A program made the position numbers and the translations under genes. Of a stretch of DNA of 5,047 nucleotides, positions 1 to 5,047 are shown piece after piece. The notes beneath the pieces were generated by a model. The model saw nothing but the letters and a program-made list of their open reading frames with translations, had not been told where the DNA came from and ran no database searches. Within the stretch, counting starts at the first letter, position 1; every line of letters starts with the position of its first letter. Source of the stretch: an uncultured Oscillospiraceae bacterium. GTDB lineage: Bacteria; Bacillota; Clostridia; Oscillospirales; Oscillospiraceae. The stretch spans positions 1-5,047 of the forward strand of contig CAAERF010000201.1 of assembly GCA_900758315.1 (NCBI GenBank). The letters are read 5' to 3'.

Positions 1-153
1 GTCGCACCCGATTGCCTTTAGGTGACTTACCGCTTTCCAGCCGTACTGTGTTCCCGTGTCAGCTTTCGCCTTTCGGTTAGGCTGGTTGTTTCCCGTGTTA
101 TCTTACGGGGCAGTACCTTATACTGCTTTTCTCATTGCCCTATCCGGGCGTAC
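1..153 (-). mobile_element. 5' end of an Ll.LtrB-like group II intron (partial)
   Basis: This is the first 153 nt of a self-splicing retroelement, the start of ribozyme domain I, read on the minus strand. It begins GTACGCCCGGATAGGG directly after relaxase codon AAC. From memory, the Lactococcus Ll.LtrB intron begins GTGCGCCCAGATAGGG. The likeness continues through GTAAGATAACAC (about 105-94), the CC(A/G)RCCTAACCGAAA block (about 85-70), GGAAAGCG and the CAATCGGGT stretch near position 10. The distance from the 5' end to the CCAGCC element (80-85) is 68 nt, nearly the same as in the second intron of this window. Position 3 is A rather than the usual G of GUGYG. The remaining domains, any maturase ORF and the 3' splice site lie outside the window. 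Assignment to a group II intron of the Ll.LtrB/mitochondrial-like type is strong. Whether the copy is complete is unknown. Confidence 0.88.
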
Positions 154-522
154 GTTATGAATATGAGCCGTATCGCAATGGGTGGCCACGAAGAAGGCAT
201 GGCGTTCCTTGAGAAAACGCTTTGCCAGCTCGTACCCGATGCGGTTGGCTTCCTCCGGCGTCACTTCGCCGGGCTTGAAGGACTGCCGGATCTGGTAGGC
301 GATCACGTCGTTTTTCGGTTCCCGGCCCGTAAATTGCCGGTACTGCCGCTTGGCAAAGAGAAACTCCGCGTCGGCGGTCCTGGGATCGCAGCCAAAGGCG
401 GAGATCAGCTCGCCGCCCATTGTCTTGCCGGGGTTTTTGGCATAGTCCGTTCGGTCTTTCAGGCATTGGGCAATCGTGCGGCCCTTGTTCAGGTGCATGG
501 CCATGATGCGCGTTACCGCCAT
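154..522 (-). CDS. MOBP-like relaxase (MobA/LtrB type), first exon, split by a group II intron
   Basis: This is the N-terminal 123 residues of a DNA-nicking relaxase, which cuts one strand at oriT and stays linked to the 5' end through a tyrosine during transfer. Visible motifs are an early TDYAKNP segment with Tyr27, the probable nucleophile; a FAKRQYRQFTGR segment around residues 56-67; and the metal-binding histidine triad FVATHCDTAHIHN at 111-123 (His115, His120, His122). In homologues the motif continues HIHNHI. Here the intron enters exactly after Asn123, in phase 0. Unspliced RNA adds 11 unrelated codons and stops at 118-120. The ATG start at 520-522 is preceded by GAGGAG (529-534) with a 6-nt spacer. 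That site lies inside the end of the upstream small gene, whose stop overlaps this start by 10 nt, which suggests translational coupling. The C-terminal part is outside the window, so intactness cannot be judged. Confidence 0.9.
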
Positions 523-689
523 GTTTCGCTCCTCTTGCTCCGGTACTTCCGGCAGACCACGATCTGCGCCCGGAAGCTCTGCTTGCAGTCATGCCGGCAG
601 TTGCGGCACAGGTCGTTGTAGGTGATCCGGTTTCGGCGGTTGAGAAAGAAGTCCCATTCCTCCCGCCGCTTCCTGCTCATTCTCGGCAT
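513..689 (-). CDS. Small Cys-rich conserved protein between mobC and relaxase
   Basis: This is a 58-aa basic protein of unknown function. The ATG (687-689) has an excellent AAAGGAGG site (696-703) 6 nt upstream, which decides the start; an internal Met at residue 4 is a weaker alternative. The sequence starts with a very basic stretch (MSRKRREEWDF), then has LCRNCRHDCKQSFRAQ (about 27-42) and one more Cys at 46. The spacing Cys28-x2-Cys31-x3-Cys35-x10-Cys46 could bind a metal such as zinc, but that is inference. I recall similar short proteins, with the NDLC..C...CKQSFRA core, beside relaxases in clostridial mobile elements. The TAA lies within ATGGCGGTAA, so the last codons overlap the relaxase start. 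This layout suggests a mobilisation accessory factor, for example relaxosome DNA binding or control of relaxase dosage. No direct evidence for function is visible. Confidence 0.82.
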   Translation of the reverse strand: MPRMSRKRREEWDFFLNRRNRITYNDLCRNCRHDCKQSFRAQIVVCRKYRSKRSETWR

Positions 690-877
690 CGCGTTCCTCC
701 TTTTTTTCTGTATGGTTTCGGGATGATTTTGGCGGATTTTTTTCGTTTGCAGGCCCCTTGGGAAAGATGGATGGATGGTGGGTCGGCCGATGGACTTTTT
801 CTCTTTTTGCAGGGTTTCGGGGTGTTTTTCGCCCTTTTTTTCACTCACGCAAAAAAGAGGCGGCCCGCAGGCCGCCC
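690..877. other. Non-coding gap between mobC and the small Cys-rich gene
   Basis: This 188-bp stretch has no convincing gene. A minus-strand frame stays open across it, but it lacks a plausible start and runs through the terminator hairpin. Its contents are the mobC terminator at the high end, long A/T tracts (for example 701-707 and 834-841), an imperfect direct repeat (about 703-733 and 802-832), a short GATG triplet repeat (766-778), an 8-bp palindrome TCGGCCGA (783-790), and the ribosome binding site of the small gene at the low end. Because a terminator closes the upstream unit, a promoter for the small gene and relaxase should lie here. I could not pick a convincing -35/-10 pair. It is also a reasonable place for oriT, since relaxase and accessory genes often flank it, but no nic site can be named from sequence alone. 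Confidence 0.6.
703..832. repeat. Imperfect direct repeat pair in the intergenic gap
   Basis: Two copies of about 30 bp lie at about 703-733 and 802-832, offset by 99 bp. The exact shared core is GGTTTCGGG (714-722 and 813-821). It is flanked in both copies by a T-rich run on one side and an (A/G)TG-T-rich-GGC/CGC segment on the other. The copy nearer the small gene runs into its ribosome binding site. Possible roles are protein-binding iterons for MobC or relaxase at oriT, or a duplicated leader. The A/T-rich flanks could make part of the likeness fortuitous. Confidence 0.45.
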
Positions 878-878
878 C
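851..878 (-). terminator. Rho-independent terminator after mobC
   Basis: On the minus strand a GC-rich hairpin, GGCGGCC (876-870), TGCG loop (869-866) and GGCCGCC (865-859), is followed by TC and six Ts (856-851). A G-U and a G-C pair can extend the stem to 9 bp, reaching the last base of the mobC stop codon at 878. It is well placed to end the helicase-mobC transcript and so to separate it from the small gene and relaxase. Confidence 0.88.
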
Positions 879-1240
879 TACCGAATCCCCGCCAGCCTGG
901 TCAGAAGCGCGTTGGCCATGCCCCACAGCTGCTCCTGCTGTTCCATCGCTTCCCGCAGGTCCACCTCATAGACGCGCCCGGTTTCGTTCATGCGCTTAGC
1001 CATCTGGTTAAGGCTGCCCGCGCAGCGGCGAAGCAGCGTGATCATCTCATTCAGCTCCGGCAGCTCCAGATGGACAATCAGGCCGTCAATGGCCATCTTG
1101 CGCAGGTAGGCGCTCAGATTCGCCGTGCCCGCCTGCGCCATTCTGCGCCGGATCAGCTCGTTTTCATGGGGCGTGACCCAGAACATGAGGTTGATGCGCC
1201 TCACTTCGCTCGCGTTTCCTGGGCTATCGGACCTCCTCAC
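878..1240 (-). CDS. mobC: MobC-like mobilisation accessory protein
   Basis: This 120-aa protein belongs to the MobC relaxosome family, small DNA-binding partners that help the relaxase open and nick oriT. The N-terminal part looks like a ribbon-helix-helix fold: a strand region around RRINLMFWVTPHE (14-26), then helices covering the ELIRRRMAQAG and LSAYLRKMAIDG segments (about 28-53). The C-terminal half carries the family pattern LPELNEMITLLRR, GSLNQMAKRMNETG and a final helix ending LLTRLAG. The start is a GTG at 1238-1240, chosen because AAAGGAG (1248-1254) lies 7 nt upstream and the resulting length fits the family. A longer open frame upstream reads only Arg-rich sequence antiparallel in phase to the helicase end and was not used. 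The gene overlaps the helicase by 17 nt, which suggests coupled translation. An intrinsic terminator touches the stop codon. Confidence in the family is high. Confidence 0.9.
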   Translation of the reverse strand: MRRSDSPGNASEVRRINLMFWVTPHENELIRRRMAQAGTANLSAYLRKMAIDGLIVHLELPELNEMITLLRRCAGSLNQMAKRMNETGRVYEVDLREAMEQQEQLWGMANALLTRLAGIR

Positions 1241-2639
1241 GGCTTCGCTCCTTTCTCTCCGGGTCCCGTGTGCCTTGCGCTGTATCCGGCACCGCCGCCT
1301 CCATCGCTTCCGACTCGCCGCCCTCCGGCATGACCTCCGGGCTGCCCTTGCCAATGTCCAGCAGCGTGTCCAGTTCGATCAGCCGCGCGCTTTTCTCCCG
1401 CAGTTCGTCCTCCTGCGCAAAGGGTTTTACGATCTCCTCTTTGGCCGCCTCCTGCTCCTTTTGCAGCGTTGCGATCTGGTCCCGGACCGTTTTCAGTCGG
1501 CTTTCCATGGAGCCGAGCGTGTTGTCGATGCGCTGGATGTTCCCGCGCGGGTCACTGCCCAACGTCGTGAAATGCGCCATGCGGCCCCGGAGCGTCAGGA
1601 TGTACTCCCGTCCGAAAGCGCTTAGTTCCAGACTCATTTCAAATCCCCGATAATGCCCGATCCGCATGCTTTTCATATCCACCACGGTCTTGACCGCTTC
1701 CAGAATCGCCTTGCCCGCTTCTTCCTTGTCTGAAAAGGCGCGTCCCAGCACCTCCATGCCCACAAATCCTTCCGAGGGCAGGGGATGGTTGTTTCGCGTT
1801 TCCAGATCAGCTTCAAACCCTCCGACCTGCGCCCGGCACTTTTCCAGCTCGACAGGGAAGTATTTCAGCAGCCGGTCCTCCATCTGAAACCGCTGGCTCT
1901 GGTGGTTGGCCTTGAGCAGCCGGAGCCGGGCCACCTCGATATCCAGGTCCATCTTCTCTTTTATCAGCGGGTTTCCCGCACACAGCGCCTTGATCTCCGC
2001 GTAGGACAGCGCCGTCTCATCCACATCCTCGCAGGAGCGTACAGGACTTTTGCTGGTCATAATCTGGCTGATAAATTTCTGCTTGTTCTCAATGGTCTGC
2101 CACAGGTAGGCGTCGAAGGTGTTTTCCGTCACATAGCGGTAGATGTGGACCGTGTCGTTTCGGTTGCCCTGGCGCACGATACGGCCCTTGCGCTGCTCCA
2201 GATCGCCGGGCCGCCAGGGGCAGTCCAGATCGTGAAGCGCGGCCAGCCGGTCCTGCACGTTGGTTCCGGCTCCCATCTTCTGGGTGCTGCCCATCAGCAC
2301 CCGTACCTGACCGGCACGCACTTTGGCGAACAGCTCCTTCTTTTTGACCTCGGTGTTCGCGTCGTGGATGAAGGCGATCTCCCCTTCGGGTACGCCTGCC
2401 GCGATCAGCTTCCGGCGGATGTCCTCATAGACGGTAAATCCCTCGCCGCCCGGCGTGGAGAGGTCCGAAAAGACGAGCTGGGTCAGCTTGCCGCTTTCGC
2501 CCTCCCGCCAGATGCGCAGGATGTTTTCCACGCACTGATTGACCTTGCTGTGCTCGTCGTCTGGCAGGAGCGGATTGAGGATGCGCTGGTCCAGCCCCAG
2601 CTTCCGGCCGTCCGAGGTGTCGGGTAGGATACCGGCGAG
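1224..2639 (-). CDS. Snf2/DEAD-type helicase of a mobile element, C-terminal exon
   Basis: These are the last 471 residues of a large SF2 helicase of the kind found in clostridial conjugative and plasmid-like elements, where it is often part of a very long protein with an upstream DNA methylase region (family knowledge, not seen here). The exon opens at CTC (2639-2637) with LAGILPDTSDGRKLGLDQR, then shows the second RecA-like domain: TQLVFSDLSTP (about 53-63), motif V GSTQKMGAGTN (about 117-127) and motif VI EQRKGRIVRQG (about 148-158). Next comes the family stretch KFISQIMTSKSPVRS and a charged, partly coiled-coil tail ending REEVR. It is open in frame from 2660, so a GTG at 2531 is not a real start. 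Upstream it is interrupted by a sense-oriented group II intron. In the same frame the intron has a TAA at 2663-2661, so this part can be made only after splicing. The catalytic N-terminal half (motifs I-III) is outside the window. Confidence 0.88.
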   Translation of the reverse strand, partial: LAGILPDTSDGRKLGLDQRILNPLLPDDEHSKVNQCVENILRIWREGESGKLTQLVFSDLSTPGGEGFTVYEDIRRKLIAAGVPEGEIAFIHDANTEVKKKELFAKVRAGQVRVLMGSTQKMGAGTNVQDRLAALHDLDCPWRPGDLEQRKGRIVRQGNRNDTVHIYRYVTENTFDAYLWQTIENKQKFISQIMTSKSPVRSCEDVDETALSYAEIKALCAGNPLIKEKMDLDIEVARLRLLKANHQSQRFQMEDRLLKYFPVELEKCRAQVGGFEADLETRNNHPLPSEGFVGMEVLGRAFSDKEEAGKAILEAVKTVVDMKSMRIGHYRGFEMSLELSAFGREYILTLRGRMAHFTTLGSDPRGNIQRIDNTLGSMESRLKTVRDQIATLQKEQEAAKEEIVKPFAQEDELREKSARLIELDTLLDIGKGSPEVMPEGGESEAMEAAVPDTAQGTRDPERKERSREEVR

Positions 2640-2673
2640 GTAGCAAAAGCCCCTTTTCCGTTATCCCCCCTCG
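2640..2673 (-). ncRNA. Group II intron domain VI and 3' splice site
   Basis: This is the segment between domain V and the helicase exon. AAAAG/CTTTT can form the tip with a GGG loop, and GG/CC with some weaker pairs can form the base. The stem is not perfect and the branch-point adenosine cannot be fixed by eye. The 3' end is placed after GCTAC at 2640. An in-frame TAA (2663-2661) prevents read-through from unspliced RNA into the helicase exon. Confidence 0.65.
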
Positions 2674-2707
2674 GAACCGGACTTGATACTTTCGCATCAT
2701 CCGGCTC
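2674..2707 (-). ncRNA. Group II intron domain V (catalytic hairpin)
   Basis: This is a canonical 34-nt domain V. The lower helix is GAGCCGGA/TCCGGTTC, the two-base bulge is AG, and the upper helix is TGATGC/GTATCA closed by a GAAA tetraloop. The AGC catalytic triad is present at positions 2-4. Every pair is Watson-Crick or G-U, so the catalytic core appears intact. Confidence 0.95.
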
Positions 2708-2722
2708 CCCAGTAATTTCATT

Positions 2723-4510
2723 TCAAGAACGTATATTTAATGTTCCATTGTGGATAGCTGTGTGGCATTCCCGACATACCACCAGCGTTTTTCTCTGCCG
2801 CGCAGCCATAATCTGAACCCAAACCGGCGGCGCTGACTTACCTTTGGTCTTTAAGTCCGCTAGCTTGCGGATATGATGTACTTCAATATCTTTGCTGCTT
2901 CCACATAACTCACAAGTATCTGCTGTCAACCGCTTAATGAGTTCTGTACGCCCTCCATATACCTTGTAGGGCGTATCCTCTATGACAGCTTTACGCTTAT
3001 GGGCAAGTGAAATTCCTCCCCAGGTAGCCACCAATGGCTTTTTCCCAGGGCGTTCTACAACCACTTGCAGGCAGTGTACAGTTTTTCCGCTTGTGCTTGT
3101 GGTCGTAGTTTTATACTTTGCCTTTTGCTTTTTGATAGATGACCGATGTTTGCAAGCCAAGGTTTTCAGCAGAGAGGTTTCCATTGTCCAGTAGAGTTTG
3201 GAAAACCAGGATAGGTTTTGAGCCAGAACATAGTATTGTACCAACCCTCTATATTCCTGCTGAAACCTTTGGACAATAGAGAAATCATCATCGTGAAGCA
3301 ACGCATTTCTGTGGGTCACTTTCCCATATCGCATGAACGACCTGCTTTTATCCTCAATTACCCTTGCTGGAACAAGCAATGCAATAGCGCCATTAGCGCC
3401 TCTGCGCCCTTTGGGGTCGATGTAATCGTTGCACCGCTGCGCCTTAATTTCATAACCGAGGAATTTTGCCGCTTGACTGCTGGCACTGGTAATCAAGGTC
3501 TTTTCCTCTGACAGTTCTAAGTGAAGCTCTTGCTTTAAGAAATCGTGCATTTCTGCTTTGATTTTCTCTGCATCGGCTTTTGAACCGGTGAATCCGATGA
3601 GGAAATCGTCAGCATACCGAACATAGCGGCATCTGCGATAGTTCTCGTCATAAGGGTCAACCGAGGGAATACCACGTCGTTCTACTTCAAGTCTGTGGGC
3701 AGTTTGAATATCACCACGCTTTCTTGCTTTACTGATTTCAGCATTCATCCGACTATACACAGGATTCGCCTTTTGCCGCTTCCCCCGTGTGTTATTAGGA
3801 ATCAGAACTTTCTCAATCCATTGGTCAAACTCATTGAGGTAAATATTTGCCAGAAGTGGACTGATAACGCCACCCTGCGGAGTTCCGCTGATTGTCTGAT
3901 TAAACTTCCAGTCCTCCAAATATCCGGCTTTTAGCATATTAGATACCAGGCGGATAAATCTGCCGTCATGGATATTTTTCTCAAGTATTTTCAGCAGAAC
4001 AGCATGGTCTATTGTGTCGAAGTATTTAGAAATATCCCCTTCGATAAACCAGCGTGTTCCTTTCCATACTTGAATTTCCTGCAAAGCCGTGTGGCATCCC
4101 CTGTTGGGCCGGAATCCATGAGAATGTGTGCTGAATTGCGGTTCATAGTACGCTTCCAAAATCTCGCGCATCACTTCCTGCAATAACTTATCTCCCCATG
4201 TTGGAATGCCCAGGGGACGCTTCTTCCCGTTTTTCTTTGGGATATATTCACGTCTTGCCGGTTTCCACTGATATTTTTCTTCTCTGAGAAGTTCAATCAT
4301 CCTATCAATTTTCTGAATTGACATTCCATCAACCGTTTCTTCAGTGACACCTTTTGTCATTGCTCCGTTATTCGGGTATAACTTTGCATAGGCGTTTAGA
4401 TAAAATTCACGGTTGAATAAGAGCTTATAAACTCTCTCGATAGGTTTGTGCTGTTTTCCACGTTCTTGAATGACTGTTAAAATAGTTTTGGCTGTACGCA
4501 TCTCACGCAC
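2723..4510 (-). CDS. ltrA: Group II intron reverse transcriptase/maturase with HNH endonuclease
   Basis: This is the intron-encoded protein that helps the ribozyme fold and splice, then copies the intron into DNA at a new site. Domains in order (595-aa numbering): an N-terminal RT0/RT1-like region with RREYIPKKNGKKRPLGIP (86-103); fingers with HGFRPNRGCHTAL (131-143); the first catalytic Asp in EGDISKYFDTIDH (157-169); SGTPQGGVISPLL (208-220); the active-site YADD (299-302); thumb/X maturase region about 400-450; and a C-terminal HNH module with CELC (533-536), VHHI (544-547) and CRECH (579-583). All key residues are present and no frame break is seen, so it looks functional. AAAGGAG (4514-4520) lies only 3 nt from the GTG at 4510 but 12 nt from the ATG at 4501, so a 592-aa product from the ATG is likely. 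The stop is 15 nt before domain V, as expected for an ORF in domain IV. Confidence 0.95.
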   Translation of the reverse strand: MREMRTAKTILTVIQERGKQHKPIERVYKLLFNREFYLNAYAKLYPNNGAMTKGVTEETVDGMSIQKIDRMIELLREEKYQWKPARREYIPKKNGKKRPLGIPTWGDKLLQEVMREILEAYYEPQFSTHSHGFRPNRGCHTALQEIQVWKGTRWFIEGDISKYFDTIDHAVLLKILEKNIHDGRFIRLVSNMLKAGYLEDWKFNQTISGTPQGGVISPLLANIYLNEFDQWIEKVLIPNNTRGKRQKANPVYSRMNAEISKARKRGDIQTAHRLEVERRGIPSVDPYDENYRRCRYVRYADDFLIGFTGSKADAEKIKAEMHDFLKQELHLELSEEKTLITSASSQAAKFLGYEIKAQRCNDYIDPKGRRGANGAIALLVPARVIEDKSRSFMRYGKVTHRNALLHDDDFSIVQRFQQEYRGLVQYYVLAQNLSWFSKLYWTMETSLLKTLACKHRSSIKKQKAKYKTTTTSTSGKTVHCLQVVVERPGKKPLVATWGGISLAHKRKAVIEDTPYKVYGGRTELIKRLTADTCELCGSSKDIEVHHIRKLADLKTKGKSAPPVWVQIMAARQRKTLVVCRECHTAIHNGTLNIRS

Positions 4511-5047
4511 CTACTCCTTTCTAACAAATCGAAATTACCTGCCGTCCTTCGCCATGTGAGCGGCTTTCCCGCTTCCGATTTTACGGCTATCCCTGTCATT
4601 TCAGGGTTCTCGGACTACTATGACGGCTCCGTGACCATGGGGGTCTCCCCCTTTAGGCCATCCTGCCATTCGTCAAAAGTGTACGTTTCGAGCATCCCGT
4701 AGGTCCCTCGTTCGTTCCTTTATTCCCGTTCACTACGGGCTCTTTCACTGCAAAAAGTTACTCGCCCAAAATCAACAACAGCGAGCATACAGTGACACCG
4801 GTATCAGTCGCTTTCCGGTGGGCGATGCTTTGCACCAAGTCAGAACTGAGGTTCAGGCAGTTTAGCTTTAACCATAGGACGCGGAACTTGCGGAACGTCA
4901 AGACCTTGCGACTGACCCCTTATCCGCTTTACCAACATGCGATTGTCCCCTTTGAGTTTCCTCGCCAGGTAGGTTGGTCGTTCCCATTATTCACTTTTAA
5001 TAATGTCCCCCTGCGGGGGAGATACACTTTTGCGCGTAGCAGCGCAC
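4511..5047 (-). ncRNA. Group II intron ribozyme domains I-III and start of domain IV
   Basis: This 537-nt stretch before the maturase gene has no gene of its own. It is the catalytic RNA scaffold. Visible elements are the 5' GTGCG (5047-5043), a CCCCC-GCA-GGGGG hairpin near 5020-5008, an ATTATT/AATAAT hairpin just after it, the CCAACCTAC element (from 4977), GTTGGTAAAGCG (about 4940-4929), GTCGCAAGG near 4910, and GTAGTAGTCCGAGAA (4622-4608), which has a close match in the Ll.LtrB domain III/IV junction. ACATGGCGAAGG and the Shine-Dalgarno site follow, which in Ll.LtrB is the region where the maturase binds and represses its own translation. Exact domain limits and EBS loops were not assigned. 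Confidence 0.8.

Larger units (their letters stand above)
2640..5047 (-). mobile_element. Complete-looking group II intron inserted in the helicase gene
   Basis: A retroelement of about 2,408 nt, in the same orientation as the host gene. The 5' end is GTGCG at the last bases of the window. This end is supported because the CCAACC element (4972-4977) then lies 70 nt in, matching the first intron (68 nt) and Ll.LtrB. Further parts in order are domain I-III sequence; the GTAGTAGTCCGAGAA block (4608-4620), which resembles the Ll.LtrB region before its ORF; a reverse transcriptase/maturase gene; a 34-nt domain V (2707-2674); and domain VI. I place the 3' end at ...GCTAC (2640), which fits the usual AY ending and lets the helicase frame resume in phase 0. 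It could be off by a few bases. The intron is visibly less GC-rich than the exons, which suggests separate origin. The 5' exon, hence IBS-EBS pairing, cannot be seen. Confidence 0.87.

Noticed and set aside
154..522. Relaxase as a simple truncated pseudogene
   Set aside because: The break coincides exactly with a group II intron 5' end in sense orientation and phase 0, so an intron-split gene is the better reading.
766..778. GATG tandem repeat as a phase-variation tract
   Set aside because: Only three full units, outside any coding region and with no clear promoter spacing role. Too short to support slippage control.
513..926. A 137-aa version of the small Cys-rich protein starting near 926
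   Set aside because: The extra N-terminal part is read across the terminator hairpin and the non-coding gap and overlaps the mobC end. The ATG at 689 has a far better ribosome binding site.
878..1354. A 158-aa MobC starting near 1354
   Set aside because: The added residues are an Arg-rich out-of-frame reading of the helicase tail. The GTG at 1240 with a 7-nt-spaced AAAGGAG gives the usual family length.
1785..2627. Long open frame on the plus strand opposite the helicase, and similar frames opposite relaxase and mobC
   Set aside because: They are antisense to well-recognised GC-rich genes, show no known family and have no clear ribosome binding sites. Open antisense frames are expected in such base composition.
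2425..2721. Possible frameshift in the helicase near 2531, with an alternative minus-strand frame running to 2721
   Set aside because: The helicase frame continues upstream past 2531 with good family sequence (DGRKLGLDQR and PLLPDDEHSKVNQC) to 2639. The other frame merely runs across domain V/VI of the intron and is a shadow.
1..5047. CRISPR array, tRNA or rRNA genes, toxin-antitoxin or defence system
   Set aside because: No regularly spaced repeats, no cloverleaf or rRNA-like sequence and no recognisable defence family were seen. The reverse transcriptase has intron maturase and HNH features with domain V beside it, so it is not a retron or DGR enzyme.

Overview
The window looks like a piece of a mobilisation or conjugation module from an integrative or plasmid-like element of a Gram-positive anaerobe, most likely a gut clostridial Firmicute. 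I infer this from the gene families (Snf2-type helicase, MobC, a small Cys-rich protein and a MOBP-like relaxase in that order), the strong AAAGGAG/GGAGG ribosome binding sites, and the GC-rich exons. Every gene I can support lies on the minus strand, so transcription runs from high to low coordinates.

Layout in transcription order. Positions 5047-2640 are a complete-looking group II intron of about 2.4 kb. It has a 5' GTGCG end, ribozyme domains I-III, a 592-595 aa reverse transcriptase/maturase with an HNH domain, a textbook 34-nt domain V and domain VI. It is followed without a break in sense by the C-terminal 471 residues of a large Snf2/DEAD-type helicase (2639-1224). The helicase overlaps a mobC-like gene by 17 nt (1240-878). 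An intrinsic terminator (878-851) sits directly on the mobC stop. A gene-free stretch of 188 bp (690-877) contains an imperfect direct repeat and may hold a promoter or oriT. Next comes a 58-aa Cys-rich protein (689-513). Its stop overlaps the start of a relaxase by 10 nt. The relaxase (522-154) reads to its histidine triad and is then cut by the 5' end of a second group II intron (153-1, running off the window).

The main result is that two genes of one transfer module are each interrupted by a sense-oriented group II intron. The relaxase intron resembles Ll.LtrB of Lactococcus lactis in sequence and sits at the same codon boundary: in the catalytic His motif, after HIHN, phase 0. In both genes the unspliced message meets an in-frame stop inside the intron, so both the relaxase and the helicase C-terminus should depend on splicing. 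The two introns are distinct but share 5' architecture: the CCAACC/CCAGCC element lies about 70 nt from each 5' end.

Limits: the 5' exon of the helicase and the rest of the relaxase and its intron are outside the window. I therefore cannot tell whether the relaxase intron is full length, whether it carries its own maturase, or whether the exons are otherwise intact.
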